DNA of 64,000 nucleotides from NCBI GenBank assembly GCA_950022655.1, contig OX465581.1, positions 27,685,300 through 27,749,299 of the forward strand, written 5' to 3'. Shown piece by piece: positions 11,865 to 21,000 of the stretch. The first letter of the stretch is position 1. Each line of letters starts with the position of its first letter. The notes beneath the pieces were generated by a model. It saw only the letters and a program-made list of their open reading frames with translations. It searched no databases and had not been told where the DNA came from. The translations under genes and the position numbers were made by a program. Origin of the DNA: Alentia gelatinosa. Its lineage: Eukaryota > Annelida > Polychaeta > Phyllodocida > Polynoidae.

Positions 11865-14800
11865 ACGGTGCGCCGGACGGCAGAGTGAATATCCGAATGG
11901 ACATCGGAGGTAGGGAGTATATCGCTCTAGCCGATTCTGGCGCATGCCGATCGATGATGAAATGCTCGATGGTCGAAGAACTGTGTGGGAAAAGTGTTAA
12001 GGAAATGAACCTGATGCAGGGTGAGCGTTTGAAATCTCTATCTGGACATGTCATTGATACTGAGGGGGTATGCATGATTGATCTGTTGGGTGAATCCATC
12101 CCTTTTTATGTGGTAGAGGAAATGGGACACGATATGCTGTTGGGCATTGATGCTTTGGGTATATTAGGCGCGCACATCGATTGCAGCAACAAAACCATTA
12201 TGTTGAAAAATAGAGAATATAAGTGGGGACCAGAAAACGGGGGAGAACGATATGTTGAAGGTATTCTGAACGAATTAGACGAGTGGCGTTTGAAATTCCC
12301 AGAGGTTTTCTCGGGAAAGATCGATCCGCATTTTAGGAGGAAGGGGGTACAAATGACCATAGACACTGACGGTCATGACCCGGTCCACCAGAAACCTTAC
12401 AGGGTACCGTTACAGAAACGCAAAATGGTCGAAGAAGAAATAAGGGGACTCCTACAGAAAGACATAATCAGGCCCAGTCAGAGCCCGTGGTCCTCACCCG
12501 TCCTTTTAGTGCCGAAATCCGATGGATCGGTCAGGTGTGTGGTAGATTATAGAAAGGTTAATGACATAAGCAAAAAGGATGCCCACCCAATGCCCCAGGT
12601 GCTTGATATATTTGACCAACTCCATGGATCTAAAATGTTCTCGACCATTGATCTCAAATCGGCCTATTGGCAGATCCCCATCGATCCGAAGAGTAGGGAA
12701 AAAACGGCTATGGCTACGCATATGGGTCTCTTTGAATGGAATGTCATGCCTTTCGGACTAGCCAACAGTGGCGCAGTTTGGCAGAGGTACATTAATTCGG
12801 TACTGTCCCCTTTGATTTCGAAATCGGTATTGGTATATCTAGACGACATAATTGTTTTCTCTAAGGATGAAGCCGAACACACCCGACATTTAGAAGAAGT
12901 GATGACATTGTTGGCGCAAAACCATTTGACAGCGAACCCTGACAAGTGTACTTTTCGACGGACAGAGATCAAACTGTTGGGGTACATTGTGAGCACTGAG
13001 GGCGTATCGCCCGACCCCGAGAAAACGAAAGCAATAAGGGAAATGCCACCGCCACAATGCATAAAAGACGTTAGGTCGTTTCTGGGGATGGCGAACTACT
13101 ACCGTATGTGTGTAAAGGGATTCTCCGAAATAGCCGCACCACTGGTGGGATTGACAAAGAAGAACGCTCATTTCCGATGGGGGGTACACGAAGAAAACGC
13201 ATGGAATGCACTAAAAAACGAGTTAATCTCAGACAGAGTAATGGCGTTCCCAGACCTTAACAGACCGTTTATTCTGTACACCGATGCCAGCGACTATTGC
13301 GTGGGGGGGATCCTAACTCAGAAAGATGGGGGAGGAGTAGAAAGACCCATACAGTATTTATCCAAAACCCTATCCGAGGTACAATCGAGATGGGCGGTTA
13401 TCGAGAAGGAAGCCTATGCAGTGGTGTGGGCCCTAGAGAAATTCAAGCCGTACATTTGGGGATCCATCCTGTCCATCGTAACTGATCACCGTCCCCTTGT
13501 TAATTTATTCAAAACAAAGATTAACAATTCCAAAATCCAAAGATGGGCCATTACGTTGGCCGAATATGGGGCACCGATAGAATACCGAAAGGGGAGCCAA
13601 AACGTAAGGGCCGATATGTTATCGAGACCGCCGAGGCAGAGGGATGAATTACAGGGTGCGGTGATGTGGGATTTCTGGGAACACAGCAAATTAAGTCCTA
13701 CAGAGGTCAAGAAGGGACAGATGAGAATGCGGGAAAAACGGTGGGCCGAGCAGGGTAGGGGACGTTTTGTAACGCACAATGGGATAGTATATTCATTAGG
13801 GAAGAAAGGGGGGAATGACGATAAACCGCGGTTAGTGGTGCCCAGGTCCTTAACGGACGAAGTAATCATGCGAGCCCACGAGGAAATAGGACACATGGGA
13901 GTCGAGAAAACCATGAAACGATTAGATGAGCAATTTTGGTGGAACGGTATGGCTCGACAAGTTTTTGTACAACTCGAAAAGTGTGCTGTATGCAACGCTC
14001 ACAGAACGAAAAGACTATTCCCGCCCGCGTCAAATATGCCCATACCTACACAACCGGGCGAAATCATGGGTATGGATCTTATTGGTCCAATGCCAATGTC
14101 CGAGAACGGGAACCGGTACTGTTTGATGATTATAGACCATTGTTCGGGATGGGCCGAAGCGGAACCGATCCCCGACAAATCCGCGGAATCGGTGTTTAGG
14201 GTTCTATTCGATAAATACGTGCCCCGCTACGGTGCACCGGCAATTATGATATGTGACAGGGGGTGTGAATTCAAAAACCACACAGTGGAAACGTACCTGA
14301 ACAAATTGGGTACCAAGGTACACTATACTACTAGCTATCACCCTCAATCGAACGGGAAAACGGAACGATTCAACCGAACCATAAAATCTATCCTCGCCAA
14401 ATTGGTGGACGCCAGGGCAAATAGGTGGGAGAGTGCTTTGGGACCGGCCCTTATGGCACATCGAAGAGCCGTATCGGCGGCTACGGGGTATTCGCCCTAT
14501 TTCCTACAGTATGGCAGGGAACCCATTCCCGTTGCGGCCAATCTGGGAGGGGCCTCACACGAATCATTCACAGCCATTCTGGATGACAGATTAAAGGCAA
14601 TGAAACAAGCATACGTAATAGTCAAAAACAACCTAGAATCCCAACAAAAGAGGAACAAGGATAGGTTAGACAGGCGTCCACGGGCGGTTCCTTTAGAAAA
14701 AGGGAATTACGTATTACTGTTCCAGCCGGCTGCGGCTCCTTTAGATCCGCGATTTCAAAGTGGATTTATAGTGATCGGGACCAATGGCGTTACCGCCGCG

Positions 14801-15502
14801 ATTAGAGGGCCAGACGGGAAGATACAGACTGTAAATGTAGATCGTTTGCGTCTAGACAAAAACCCGGTAGACTCCAAGAATATGAACAAGGCCCTGGGGG
14901 TACGTGCCAGAGCGCGAAATCTCAGAACCTATCCCAACGATACGCGTAGATACGGGGAAGCCTTATCGAGGGGAACGTTAAGGAGAGGAACAGGTGGGAT
15001 CGCAGCAGGCCGGAAGGGCGGGCCTCGGGCACAGGCTAGCGAACCCCCTAGGAACCGATTTGAGAGATCGGACGCAGATACGGGGGTGTCCGACAGGAAC
15101 TCAGAAAGACATAGGAACGGTCGAGGGACCGATAGCGACGGGGATTCTGAGTACGATTCCGATTGGCTCGGAACGCGAACCCACGCATCCCGAAAGGGGA
15201 TAAACGTTGAAAGGGAGGATAGTGGGCGCGAACATCTGTATGGGGGTGAACCAGATGTTGAAAGCAATGATGATGATGAATACATCCTTCCTGATGGCTC
15301 AAAGGGAGCCGATGATGATACAGGGGCGGGATCCCGACAGATAGATGGTGGACAGGAGGGAACGGGGGTAAAGGGAGCGACTAGAGGAGTACGCGATAAC
15401 CAGGCGGGAAGAGCCGGCGCTGGTCGCTCCACAATCGTGCTGCCATACGCTGGCCCTTCACTACGGTCTGGCAGGCAGACAGTGAAATACCGATTGAAAT
15501 AG
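11861..15502 (+). CDS. pol: Pol polyprotein: protease, RT, RNase H, integrase
   Basis: Pol is made as a Gag-Pol fusion by -1 frameshifting: its frame has no ATG near the start, and the first start-like codon is GTG at 11885. Counting residues from that GTG, the aspartic protease motif DSG is at 17-19. Reverse transcriptase carries YLDD at 318-321. RNase H begins near TDAS at 466-469. The integrase zinc finger is H665, H670, C700, C703, and the catalytic triad is D731, D791, E827, with the classic 35-residue spacing between the last two. A GPY/F-like module follows near 930-1000. The last roughly 200 residues are a low-complexity, Arg/Gly/Asp-rich tail of unknown role. I see no chromodomain. 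The frame is intact to TAG at 15500-15502, and all catalytic residues are present. Family assignment to Ty3/gypsy is secure. Confidence 0.97.
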   Translation: MNGAPDGRVNIRMDIGGREYIALADSGACRSMMKCSMVEELCGKSVKEMNLMQGERLKSLSGHVIDTEGVCMIDLLGESIPFYVVEEMGHDMLLGIDALGILGAHIDCSNKTIMLKNREYKWGPENGGERYVEGILNELDEWRLKFPEVFSGKIDPHFRRKGVQMTIDTDGHDPVHQKPYRVPLQKRKMVEEEIRGLLQKDIIRPSQSPWSSPVLLVPKSDGSVRCVVDYRKVNDISKKDAHPMPQVLDIFDQLHGSKMFSTIDLKSAYWQIPIDPKSREKTAMATHMGLFEWNVMPFGLANSGAVWQRYINSVLSPLISKSVLVYLDDIIVFSKDEAEHTRHLEEVMTLLAQNHLTANPDKCTFRRTEIKLLGYIVSTEGVSPDPEKTKAIREMPPPQCIKDVRSFLGMANYYRMCVKGFSEIAAPLVGLTKKNAHFRWGVHEENAWNALKNELISDRVMAFPDLNRPFILYTDASDYCVGGILTQKDGGGVERPIQYLSKTLSEVQSRWAVIEKEAYAVVWALEKFKPYIWGSILSIVTDHRPLVNLFKTKINNSKIQRWAITLAEYGAPIEYRKGSQNVRADMLSRPPRQRDELQGAVMWDFWEHSKLSPTEVKKGQMRMREKRWAEQGRGRFVTHNGIVYSLGKKGGNDDKPRLVVPRSLTDEVIMRAHEEIGHMGVEKTMKRLDEQFWWNGMARQVFVQLEKCAVCNAHRTKRLFPPASNMPIPTQPGEIMGMDLIGPMPMSENGNRYCLMIIDHCSGWAEAEPIPDKSAESVFRVLFDKYVPRYGAPAIMICDRGCEFKNHTVETYLNKLGTKVHYTTSYHPQSNGKTERFNRTIKSILAKLVDARANRWESALGPALMAHRRAVSAATGYSPYFLQYGREPIPVAANLGGASHESFTAILDDRLKAMKQAYVIVKNNLESQQKRNKDRLDRRPRAVPLEKGNYVLLFQPAAAPLDPRFQSGFIVIGTNGVTAAIRGPDGKIQTVNVDRLRLDKNPVDSKNMNKALGVRARARNLRTYPNDTRRYGEALSRGTLRRGTGGIAAGRKGGPRAQASEPPRNRFERSDADTGVSDRNSERHRNGRGTDSDGDSEYDSDWLGTRTHASRKGINVEREDSGREHLYGGEPDVESNDDDEYILPDGSKGADDDTGAGSRQIDGGQEGTGVKGATRGVRDNQAGRAGAGRSTIVLPYAGPSLRSGRQTVKYRLK

Positions 15503-15508
15503 TCATAC

Positions 15509-17452
15509 ATGAGTACAAAACAGCAAACCAGAAACATGTGGTGTGCCTGGATACTGGGAATTTTGTGCCTGGTGGTGGGTTATTTCGCTCAAGATATGCA
15601 AATGGAGGGAATTGTGAATGATGGAGTAATTATTACTAAGGCCGGATCTTCGAGAATTATTGGAGGATCGTGGTCGTTAGTAGTCACCATCGAACGCCCA
15701 CAAACACCAGACCTAAAACAATGGAAAGAAGACACAGAAAATGTGATTAATCAACTCAAACCCATGTACGAGGACAAACGCAGGGATATGTGGAAATTGC
15801 GGATGAACCTAGTGGACGACCGCATCACTTGGGGTAAGGAGTTAATACGTTGTGGAAGGGTGGACCCTACTACAGGCCCAAGCAAAAACACAAACAGTGA
15901 CAGACCAAAACGCGGATTAATTAACATAGTGGGAAAGGCCATCAAATTCTTATTCGGACTGGCGACTACCAGTGATCTAAACTCGGTAAAAGAGGAATTA
16001 AGGAGTTTACAAAGATCGTCTTTTGCGGTGAGACACAATCACCAGAAACTAATATCGGTCATGAATCTAACTCGGATGTTTGTGAAAGAAGACCGTGAAG
16101 ATATCAATAAACTCAATCAGGCCACCGAGGAATTAAATCGAATATCAGATAGACTGGCCCGCCGAATGTCGTGGTTAGACGAAGCTTTAACACATCTAAG
16201 AATCTACGGAATGGTCGAGGGCCACATCGAAATGATGGAAGCATTATCACACGATTTCATCAGGAGAGCAGAAATATTCAACAGACAGTTCTTAGCTTTA
16301 GAACGAAACGACCTGAACAGAGACATTCTACCACCAAAAGTTCTACGCGAAACTTTGGCTTTGATGACAGAGTTGGGATACGACGCTATAAACGAACACT
16401 GGTATTATAGGTACATGAATGTGTTACCGTTGTGGTCTCAATCAGGGGAGGACTCTCAAATGGTCTACCAGATATCCCTTGTCACCGTCGAAAAGGAGGT
16501 GTTTCTGAATTATAGACTTCAATATTTCCCAGTGCCAATGAACTCGGAATACGATAGACAAATAGTGGGAAACCAACTAGTGGCTATCTCAACGGCTTCC
16601 AAAGACTCTTTTAAGGTTAAGACGGACCTGTGTGTAGGTGACGCGCCTAAGGTATGTCAACCTGTTGTTATGAACTATCCAAGTATTTGCGAGGCCGAAA
16701 TGATAACAATGGCTAATCCAAAACGTTGTAATGTGTCCCTCTTCTCAGCAGGATCCAAGGATCCGAAATTATACCGATTGATCGATGATGCATCTTCAGT
16801 GGTTGTGGTGTCTAGGAAGAAGGCCACCATCAGAAAATTGTGTTCGGGACAGGTGCCACAAATCATAAATCATGTAGGGGTAGGTCTATACCACTTGAAT
16901 AGAACTTGTCGTCTGAAAAGTAAAGAATGGGAAGTAAAGGGCATGTCCATAGGCACTAGCAACGTGACTATTCTCCCGAAGAAATGGGTGAAACTACCTC
17001 GTTTAAACATCACTTGGCCTAAGGCGTTAGACCCCATCACGGTTAAAGAACTCAAATTGGGAAGGCGGAACGAGATACCAATTATTGCTCTGCCCGACGT
17101 TCAAGAGGACTACTTTGGGTGGGATAGGACAAACAGATTTTCTATTTACGGAGGGTCGATGGGTATAGTTGCTATTGTAGTGGTACTTGTTTCCGTCATT
17201 GTGACGATATATGTAAATCGCGACCGGATCAAAAATAAGTGTATTAAGAAAATTGTCGGCGACGATGATGGTAGTGTTGGCCCTGATCATCCCCAAATCA
17301 TTATCGAGAACAATGTGAATGAACCTGTATCGATCCCTATGAGAGATGTCGTGAACCCTCCTGTAACACCGAGAATGAGAGAAATGGTGATGAGCGTCAA
17401 TCGTAATGTCGGGCAGGGAGAAAAAGTGGTCGAAAGAAAAGATAAGAAATAG
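15509..17452 (+). CDS. env: Env: baculovirus-F-like fusion glycoprotein
   Basis: This 647-residue envelope protein is predicted to drive membrane fusion. A hydrophobic signal segment spans about residues 11-25. A furin-type site RPKR (132-135) is followed at once by a glycine/alanine-rich hydrophobic stretch (136 to about 155) typical of a fusion peptide. Helical heptad-like sequence follows, then a cysteine-containing ectodomain with several N-X-S/T sites. A transmembrane segment spans about 551-571, with a 76-residue cytoplasmic tail. This layout matches the F protein family shared by baculoviruses and insect errantiviruses; the family call is from architecture, not alignment. The ORF is in the same frame as pol, with the ATG 6 nt after its TAG. 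The first ATG context is poor, and Met10 (15536) has an A at -3. Expression could use splicing, as in gypsy, or reinitiation or readthrough. The frame is intact. Confidence 0.88.
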   Translation: MSTKQQTRNMWCAWILGILCLVVGYFAQDMQMEGIVNDGVIITKAGSSRIIGGSWSLVVTIERPQTPDLKQWKEDTENVINQLKPMYEDKRRDMWKLRMNLVDDRITWGKELIRCGRVDPTTGPSKNTNSDRPKRGLINIVGKAIKFLFGLATTSDLNSVKEELRSLQRSSFAVRHNHQKLISVMNLTRMFVKEDREDINKLNQATEELNRISDRLARRMSWLDEALTHLRIYGMVEGHIEMMEALSHDFIRRAEIFNRQFLALERNDLNRDILPPKVLRETLALMTELGYDAINEHWYYRYMNVLPLWSQSGEDSQMVYQISLVTVEKEVFLNYRLQYFPVPMNSEYDRQIVGNQLVAISTASKDSFKVKTDLCVGDAPKVCQPVVMNYPSICEAEMITMANPKRCNVSLFSAGSKDPKLYRLIDDASSVVVVSRKKATIRKLCSGQVPQIINHVGVGLYHLNRTCRLKSKEWEVKGMSIGTSNVTILPKKWVKLPRLNITWPKALDPITVKELKLGRRNEIPIIALPDVQEDYFGWDRTNRFSIYGGSMGIVAIVVVLVSVIVTIYVNRDRIKNKCIKKIVGDDDGSVGPDHPQIIIENNVNEPVSIPMRDVVNPPVTPRMREMVMSVNRNVGQGEKVVERKDKK

Positions 17453-17476
17453 GTCAGCTCGGTCCAATATATGTTC

Positions 17477-17491
17477 AAAGAGGGGGAGAGA
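17477..17491 (+). promoter_or_regulatory. Strong polypurine tract, 330 bp upstream of the 3' LTR
   Basis: Fifteen uninterrupted purines (AAAGAGGGGGAGAGA) stand 24 nt after the env stop and are followed by TG. It looks like a textbook plus-strand primer, yet the repeated LTR begins only at 17822. It may be a second (internal) tract, or mark an older or longer LTR boundary. Confidence 0.5.
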
Positions 17492-17616
17492 TGAACGTAA
17501 AATGATTGAATAACAATTACTGTATCTAGAAATCGTGAAGTATGGTATTTTTAGAAATTAGTATTGCAACTACATATGGTTTGACATATTTATGGGAACT
17601 GAACTAGTTCGTAAGG

Positions 17617-17814
17617 ATGAACACAAAATACGTGAAATGTTTATCGTCCCTGTGGATGGACCGTAATTATATTTATTTACAAATGTTATTCTTATTTATA
17701 TCTTTAGTGGTTTTTGGTAATGTATCGTTTATAGGTATCCTTTATACTTGTGGTCCCATCGTCATACAATTTTTGTCTTCGTATTATTTTCAAATACTTG
17801 AAAACTTGAGGTGA
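17617..17814 (+). CDS. Small hydrophobic ORF between env and 3' LTR
   Basis: This 65-codon ATG-started frame ends 8 nt before the 3' LTR. Residues about 21-48 are strongly hydrophobic (LFLFISLVVFGNV onward), enough for one or two membrane passes. Its AT content is higher than that of gag, pol and env. It could be an accessory protein, part of a captured host segment, or a chance frame; no family is recognised. Confidence 0.25.
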   Translation: MNTKYVKCLSSLWMDRNYIYLQMLFLFISLVVFGNVSFIGILYTCGPIVIQFLSSYYFQILENLR

Positions 17815-17817
17815 GGA
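17808..17817 (+). promoter_or_regulatory. Weak polypurine tract next to the 3' LTR
   Basis: GAGGTGAGGA, with one pyrimidine, ends 4 nt before the LTR. Its location is right for plus-strand priming, but it is less pure than the tract at 17477. Confidence 0.35.
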
Positions 17818-17821
17818 CCTG

Positions 17822-18087
17822 TGTAATCATTGTAATGATGTTAACAGTATCATGATGGTGGATCCTAATTATATGTGCATAATTTATACTTTAGCATGGG
17901 TTACTTCAGCAGCCCGGGAGAGGCCTGCTGGCGTGTTGCCCTGGAAACGGTCTCCATAGAGACGCTGGCAGCCGGTGGGTTGTTGGCAGGAGAAATGATA
18001 ATAAAGCTTCAGTATGAACTCAGCAGTGAATGGCGTTGGTCTTGTTCCTTAAGTAGGCTCGTACTCACTTATAGCGGGGACTTTACA
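17822..18087 (+). repeat. 3' LTR (266 bp)
   Basis: It matches 10339-10604 throughout by visual comparison. The identity starts exactly at TG (preceding bases differ, T versus G) and ends exactly at CA, which supports the 266-bp boundaries. AATAAA is at 18000-18005. Confidence 0.95.
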
Positions 18088-18091
18088 GTGT
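18088..18091. repeat. Target-site duplication, right copy (GTGT)
   Basis: It matches 10335-10338 on the other side of the element. Confidence 0.7.
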
Positions 18092-21000
18092 GGTTTGGTG
18101 AATAATTTATCTGCATTCAAATGTAGGGCAACGAGTTAGCCAAACTTCCAGGGATCATTTCGACAGAAGATGTTTAGCTTGCCTTGTTGCAAAAATCTAA
18201 ATATAATTATAAATATTGATGATGTAAAGTTGTCTTTTTTGTCTGGAAGTATATTTACAAGTTATGTATTATTACCTTGCTGTCGATCACAATTGCCAAA
18301 CACTTGTTGCAAACTATCAAATCGATTGGAGGTTGCGTTGTGCTGTTAATTGTTTGGGTGACTTTTAAGAAGTAAATCAATATGACGTGTTCTTTTTATA
18401 TTATTTGATGTTCTTATTTTTCTTCAGAACTTAAAGCTGCATCATTTTGAGTCAAGACAGAATGGAATATAAGAATTGATGATGACTAGCCAAGTTTTAG
18501 ATTGTCAGTCGAATATGCTGTATTTGTGGTTTAGAAGTACGGAATGTAGATTAAATTCACCACTTTCTTTGTTAGTTCTAATGTTTCTCTCCCTTGACTG
18601 GTTTATCCCAGGCAAAGATTTTATAGTCCAGGATATGTATGGCGTTATATTCATTTTGCTGTCAACCTATTTGCGTCCTTGTAAATCAAGTTGTTGCCAA
18701 GCAATAATCCATGGGCCATACAAATCGGCTAATGAACAAACCAATCTCCATCTCTCAGGTTTTTTTGGCAAACGTAATTTCAATGCACTTTGTTTGATGA
18801 AGGGGTTCGCTCAAATGTAAACCACACCCAATCCCGCGGGTAAGTTCATTGATCAAATAAACGGCTAAAGCGTTTCAACGATGGCATTACTTGGCGGTAA
18901 AATAATAATCTAGGTCGTTTAGTGGTCTTATCTTTATTATTATAAGTAAAACGAGAAAGTTTATATTTCTCTGTTAAAGCCAACCTTAAACCATGTAAGG
19001 TTTACTGAAAAAATGTTAACCTAATAACAAATTAAGATGTACACACTTTAGATGCGTAAATTCCTTTACTTGGACAACTTCTCACCCTTTATTATTATAT
19101 GATGTATGAACTTGTGAAACAGCATTTTACCATCTGACTGTCCTAAGTAGAAGGTTATGTGTCACAAGACCTTTGTCTGCAACGTTATGAACTTTGTCAA
19201 TGCATTTTCGTTCTAACTATCGACCTCTAGCCTCACCCACACCACAACTGGTACAGCCCCTGATCCTTCCATCCCCACACAGCTTTATCCTTTATGACCT
19301 GGGGGCTAATATGGACGGAACAATCAATGATACCTTTCATCCCAAGCGACCAGGTGTAATTGTGCTGCAGTCACTACGCGTTGATATACCAGGTGGCCTA
19401 CACAATACCCTCCACATGAATTCTGGCTGGGTATGGCCTCCTCAAAAAGCCCCAAAATTCAATATGTGTGAAAGATCACAACCGTGTCCCTATTCACCAT
19501 GAGTCTCCCTGTGGAAAATGAGAGTTGTAAAGACCAATATAGACTCTTTTTTTTAGATTGAAACATAAATATATCGAACGCTGCTTTGAAAAGATATCTA
19601 CAGGTACAACCTCTATACAGACTAACAGGTGTGTCATTGACGTAACATTACGGCTTATTATGACTCATAGGTAACTTAGGTTAGTGTATTCTCAGTATTC
19701 AGAAGCGTCGTACTGATTTTTACAAATTGCTCTGAGATTCTTTCAACAAAGTCATATCACCAATTGTGTCATTCATTGTGATTACATTACTCCAAAGTAG
19801 TTGATTCTTTGTTAAGAGATACCATCGGCTAATTCATTCAACTCATGCTAATACCTATGCATGCGTCGGATATAGTTATTTGAACCGCTCTAAGAATGGG
19901 TAAATATACGTGTGTTGATGCATCATCGTTGCAGACAGCAAAAACACACGCATGCTGTAAACATTTCACTTATTGACGTGGATGTAGTAGCTCGTATGGA
20001 CGAGGATGCAGTAGCTCTACCTCCAGCTAGATGCTATCTTGATATTTAAGAAATCATTGAAAAGCAAGTTAGAAAATAGCAGTTTAAACTCCGTTGAATG
20101 TGAATCTTTCCAACTATATATACTCCAGACGAAGCACAAACAAGCTGTGAGTCTATTCTGTACGAGTACAACTCATCTCTACTCTCCAAGGGATATAGCT
20201 AGGAGTGGGTTATGAATAAATCCCCGCAGAGCTTGAGGCTACATGGAAGCTTCCCCCTCCTTGCATGTGGTCCCCTATCCCTCATGAGCCTGAAGCGGGC
20301 GTGCTTTTTTTATTTTCCTCGTGATGCCCAATGGTCTTTCATCGGTCTGAGCTAGTGGGGTTCAGACCTCCCGCATACAGGCGAGCTGCTCGCGGCACAT
20401 AAAACACGGGGTAAATATGCACTGGAAATACGGGGAGTGGCTCTGTGCACGCGATATACCGAGTTAGGATCAAGCAGTCCTGAAGATCAAGTGACCAAAT
20501 CCATACATGAATCACAATTTGGTTCGGGGTATTAATCATATGATCTCATCCGATGCATTCTTGCAAAATTCCTAACTATTCTGGTTTCATGTCAGCCTGA
20601 CATTATTTACTATAATTGTTGTTCCTTCATATTGCAGAATTGCAATGTGAAGACCCACTGATTTGTTATTGGAGCCCTAAATTACATAATGTAAAGGTCC
20701 ATGATTTAATCATGTAATTTGATGGATATCCAGACCACATATCGTGTCCTACAATCGTCAAATCTAAATCTACATTTTTAGTGAGTGACTCCACAATTAC
20801 ACATTTATCTGCGGTTCTCTGATTCCGCACTGATATACGTAGTGTAGTCACGTAGTATAACAATGAGCAGTGATTAATTAGATGCAATCATCTTTAGAGG
20901 TATGTATAATGAAAAATATAGTGAAACTCGTTATTTGAAATTGATACCGGCTTATCAAAGCTCATAGACCATGGGTTTCGGTCGAGACCAGTTTACCAAT

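Larger units (their letters stand above)
10339..18087 (+). mobile_element. Complete env-bearing Ty3/gypsy (errantivirus-like) retrotransposon
   Basis: The 7749-bp element runs 5' LTR, primer site, gag, pol, env, 3' LTR, with TG...CA LTR ends and GTGT flanking duplication. Domain order in pol (protease, RT, RNase H, integrase) places it in Ty3/gypsy (Metaviridae). The third ORF is a class-I-type fusion glycoprotein like baculovirus F and errantivirus Env, which makes the element structurally a retrovirus. All three ORFs are free of stops and frameshifts, catalytic residues are present, and the two LTRs are identical by eye over 266 bp, so insertion was very recent. No chromodomain is evident. 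The GC content of the coding part is clearly higher than that of the AT-rich flanks. It lies about 5.4 kb upstream of TBC1D22, in the same orientation. Confidence 0.95.

Noticed and set aside
11885..11887. GTG as the pol start codon
   Set aside because: GTG is not a usual nuclear start in animals. The frame is open back to 11837, and a canonical slippery site explains expression better.
17492..18087. A 596-bp 3' LTR starting after the strong polypurine tract
   Set aside because: The 5' copy matches only from 17822 onward, exactly at TG, and the GTGT duplication fits the 266-bp boundaries. Kept as an alternative in the findings.
18479..18820. 114-codon open frame after the retroelement
   Set aside because: No domain, no coding-like composition and no splice signals in phase.
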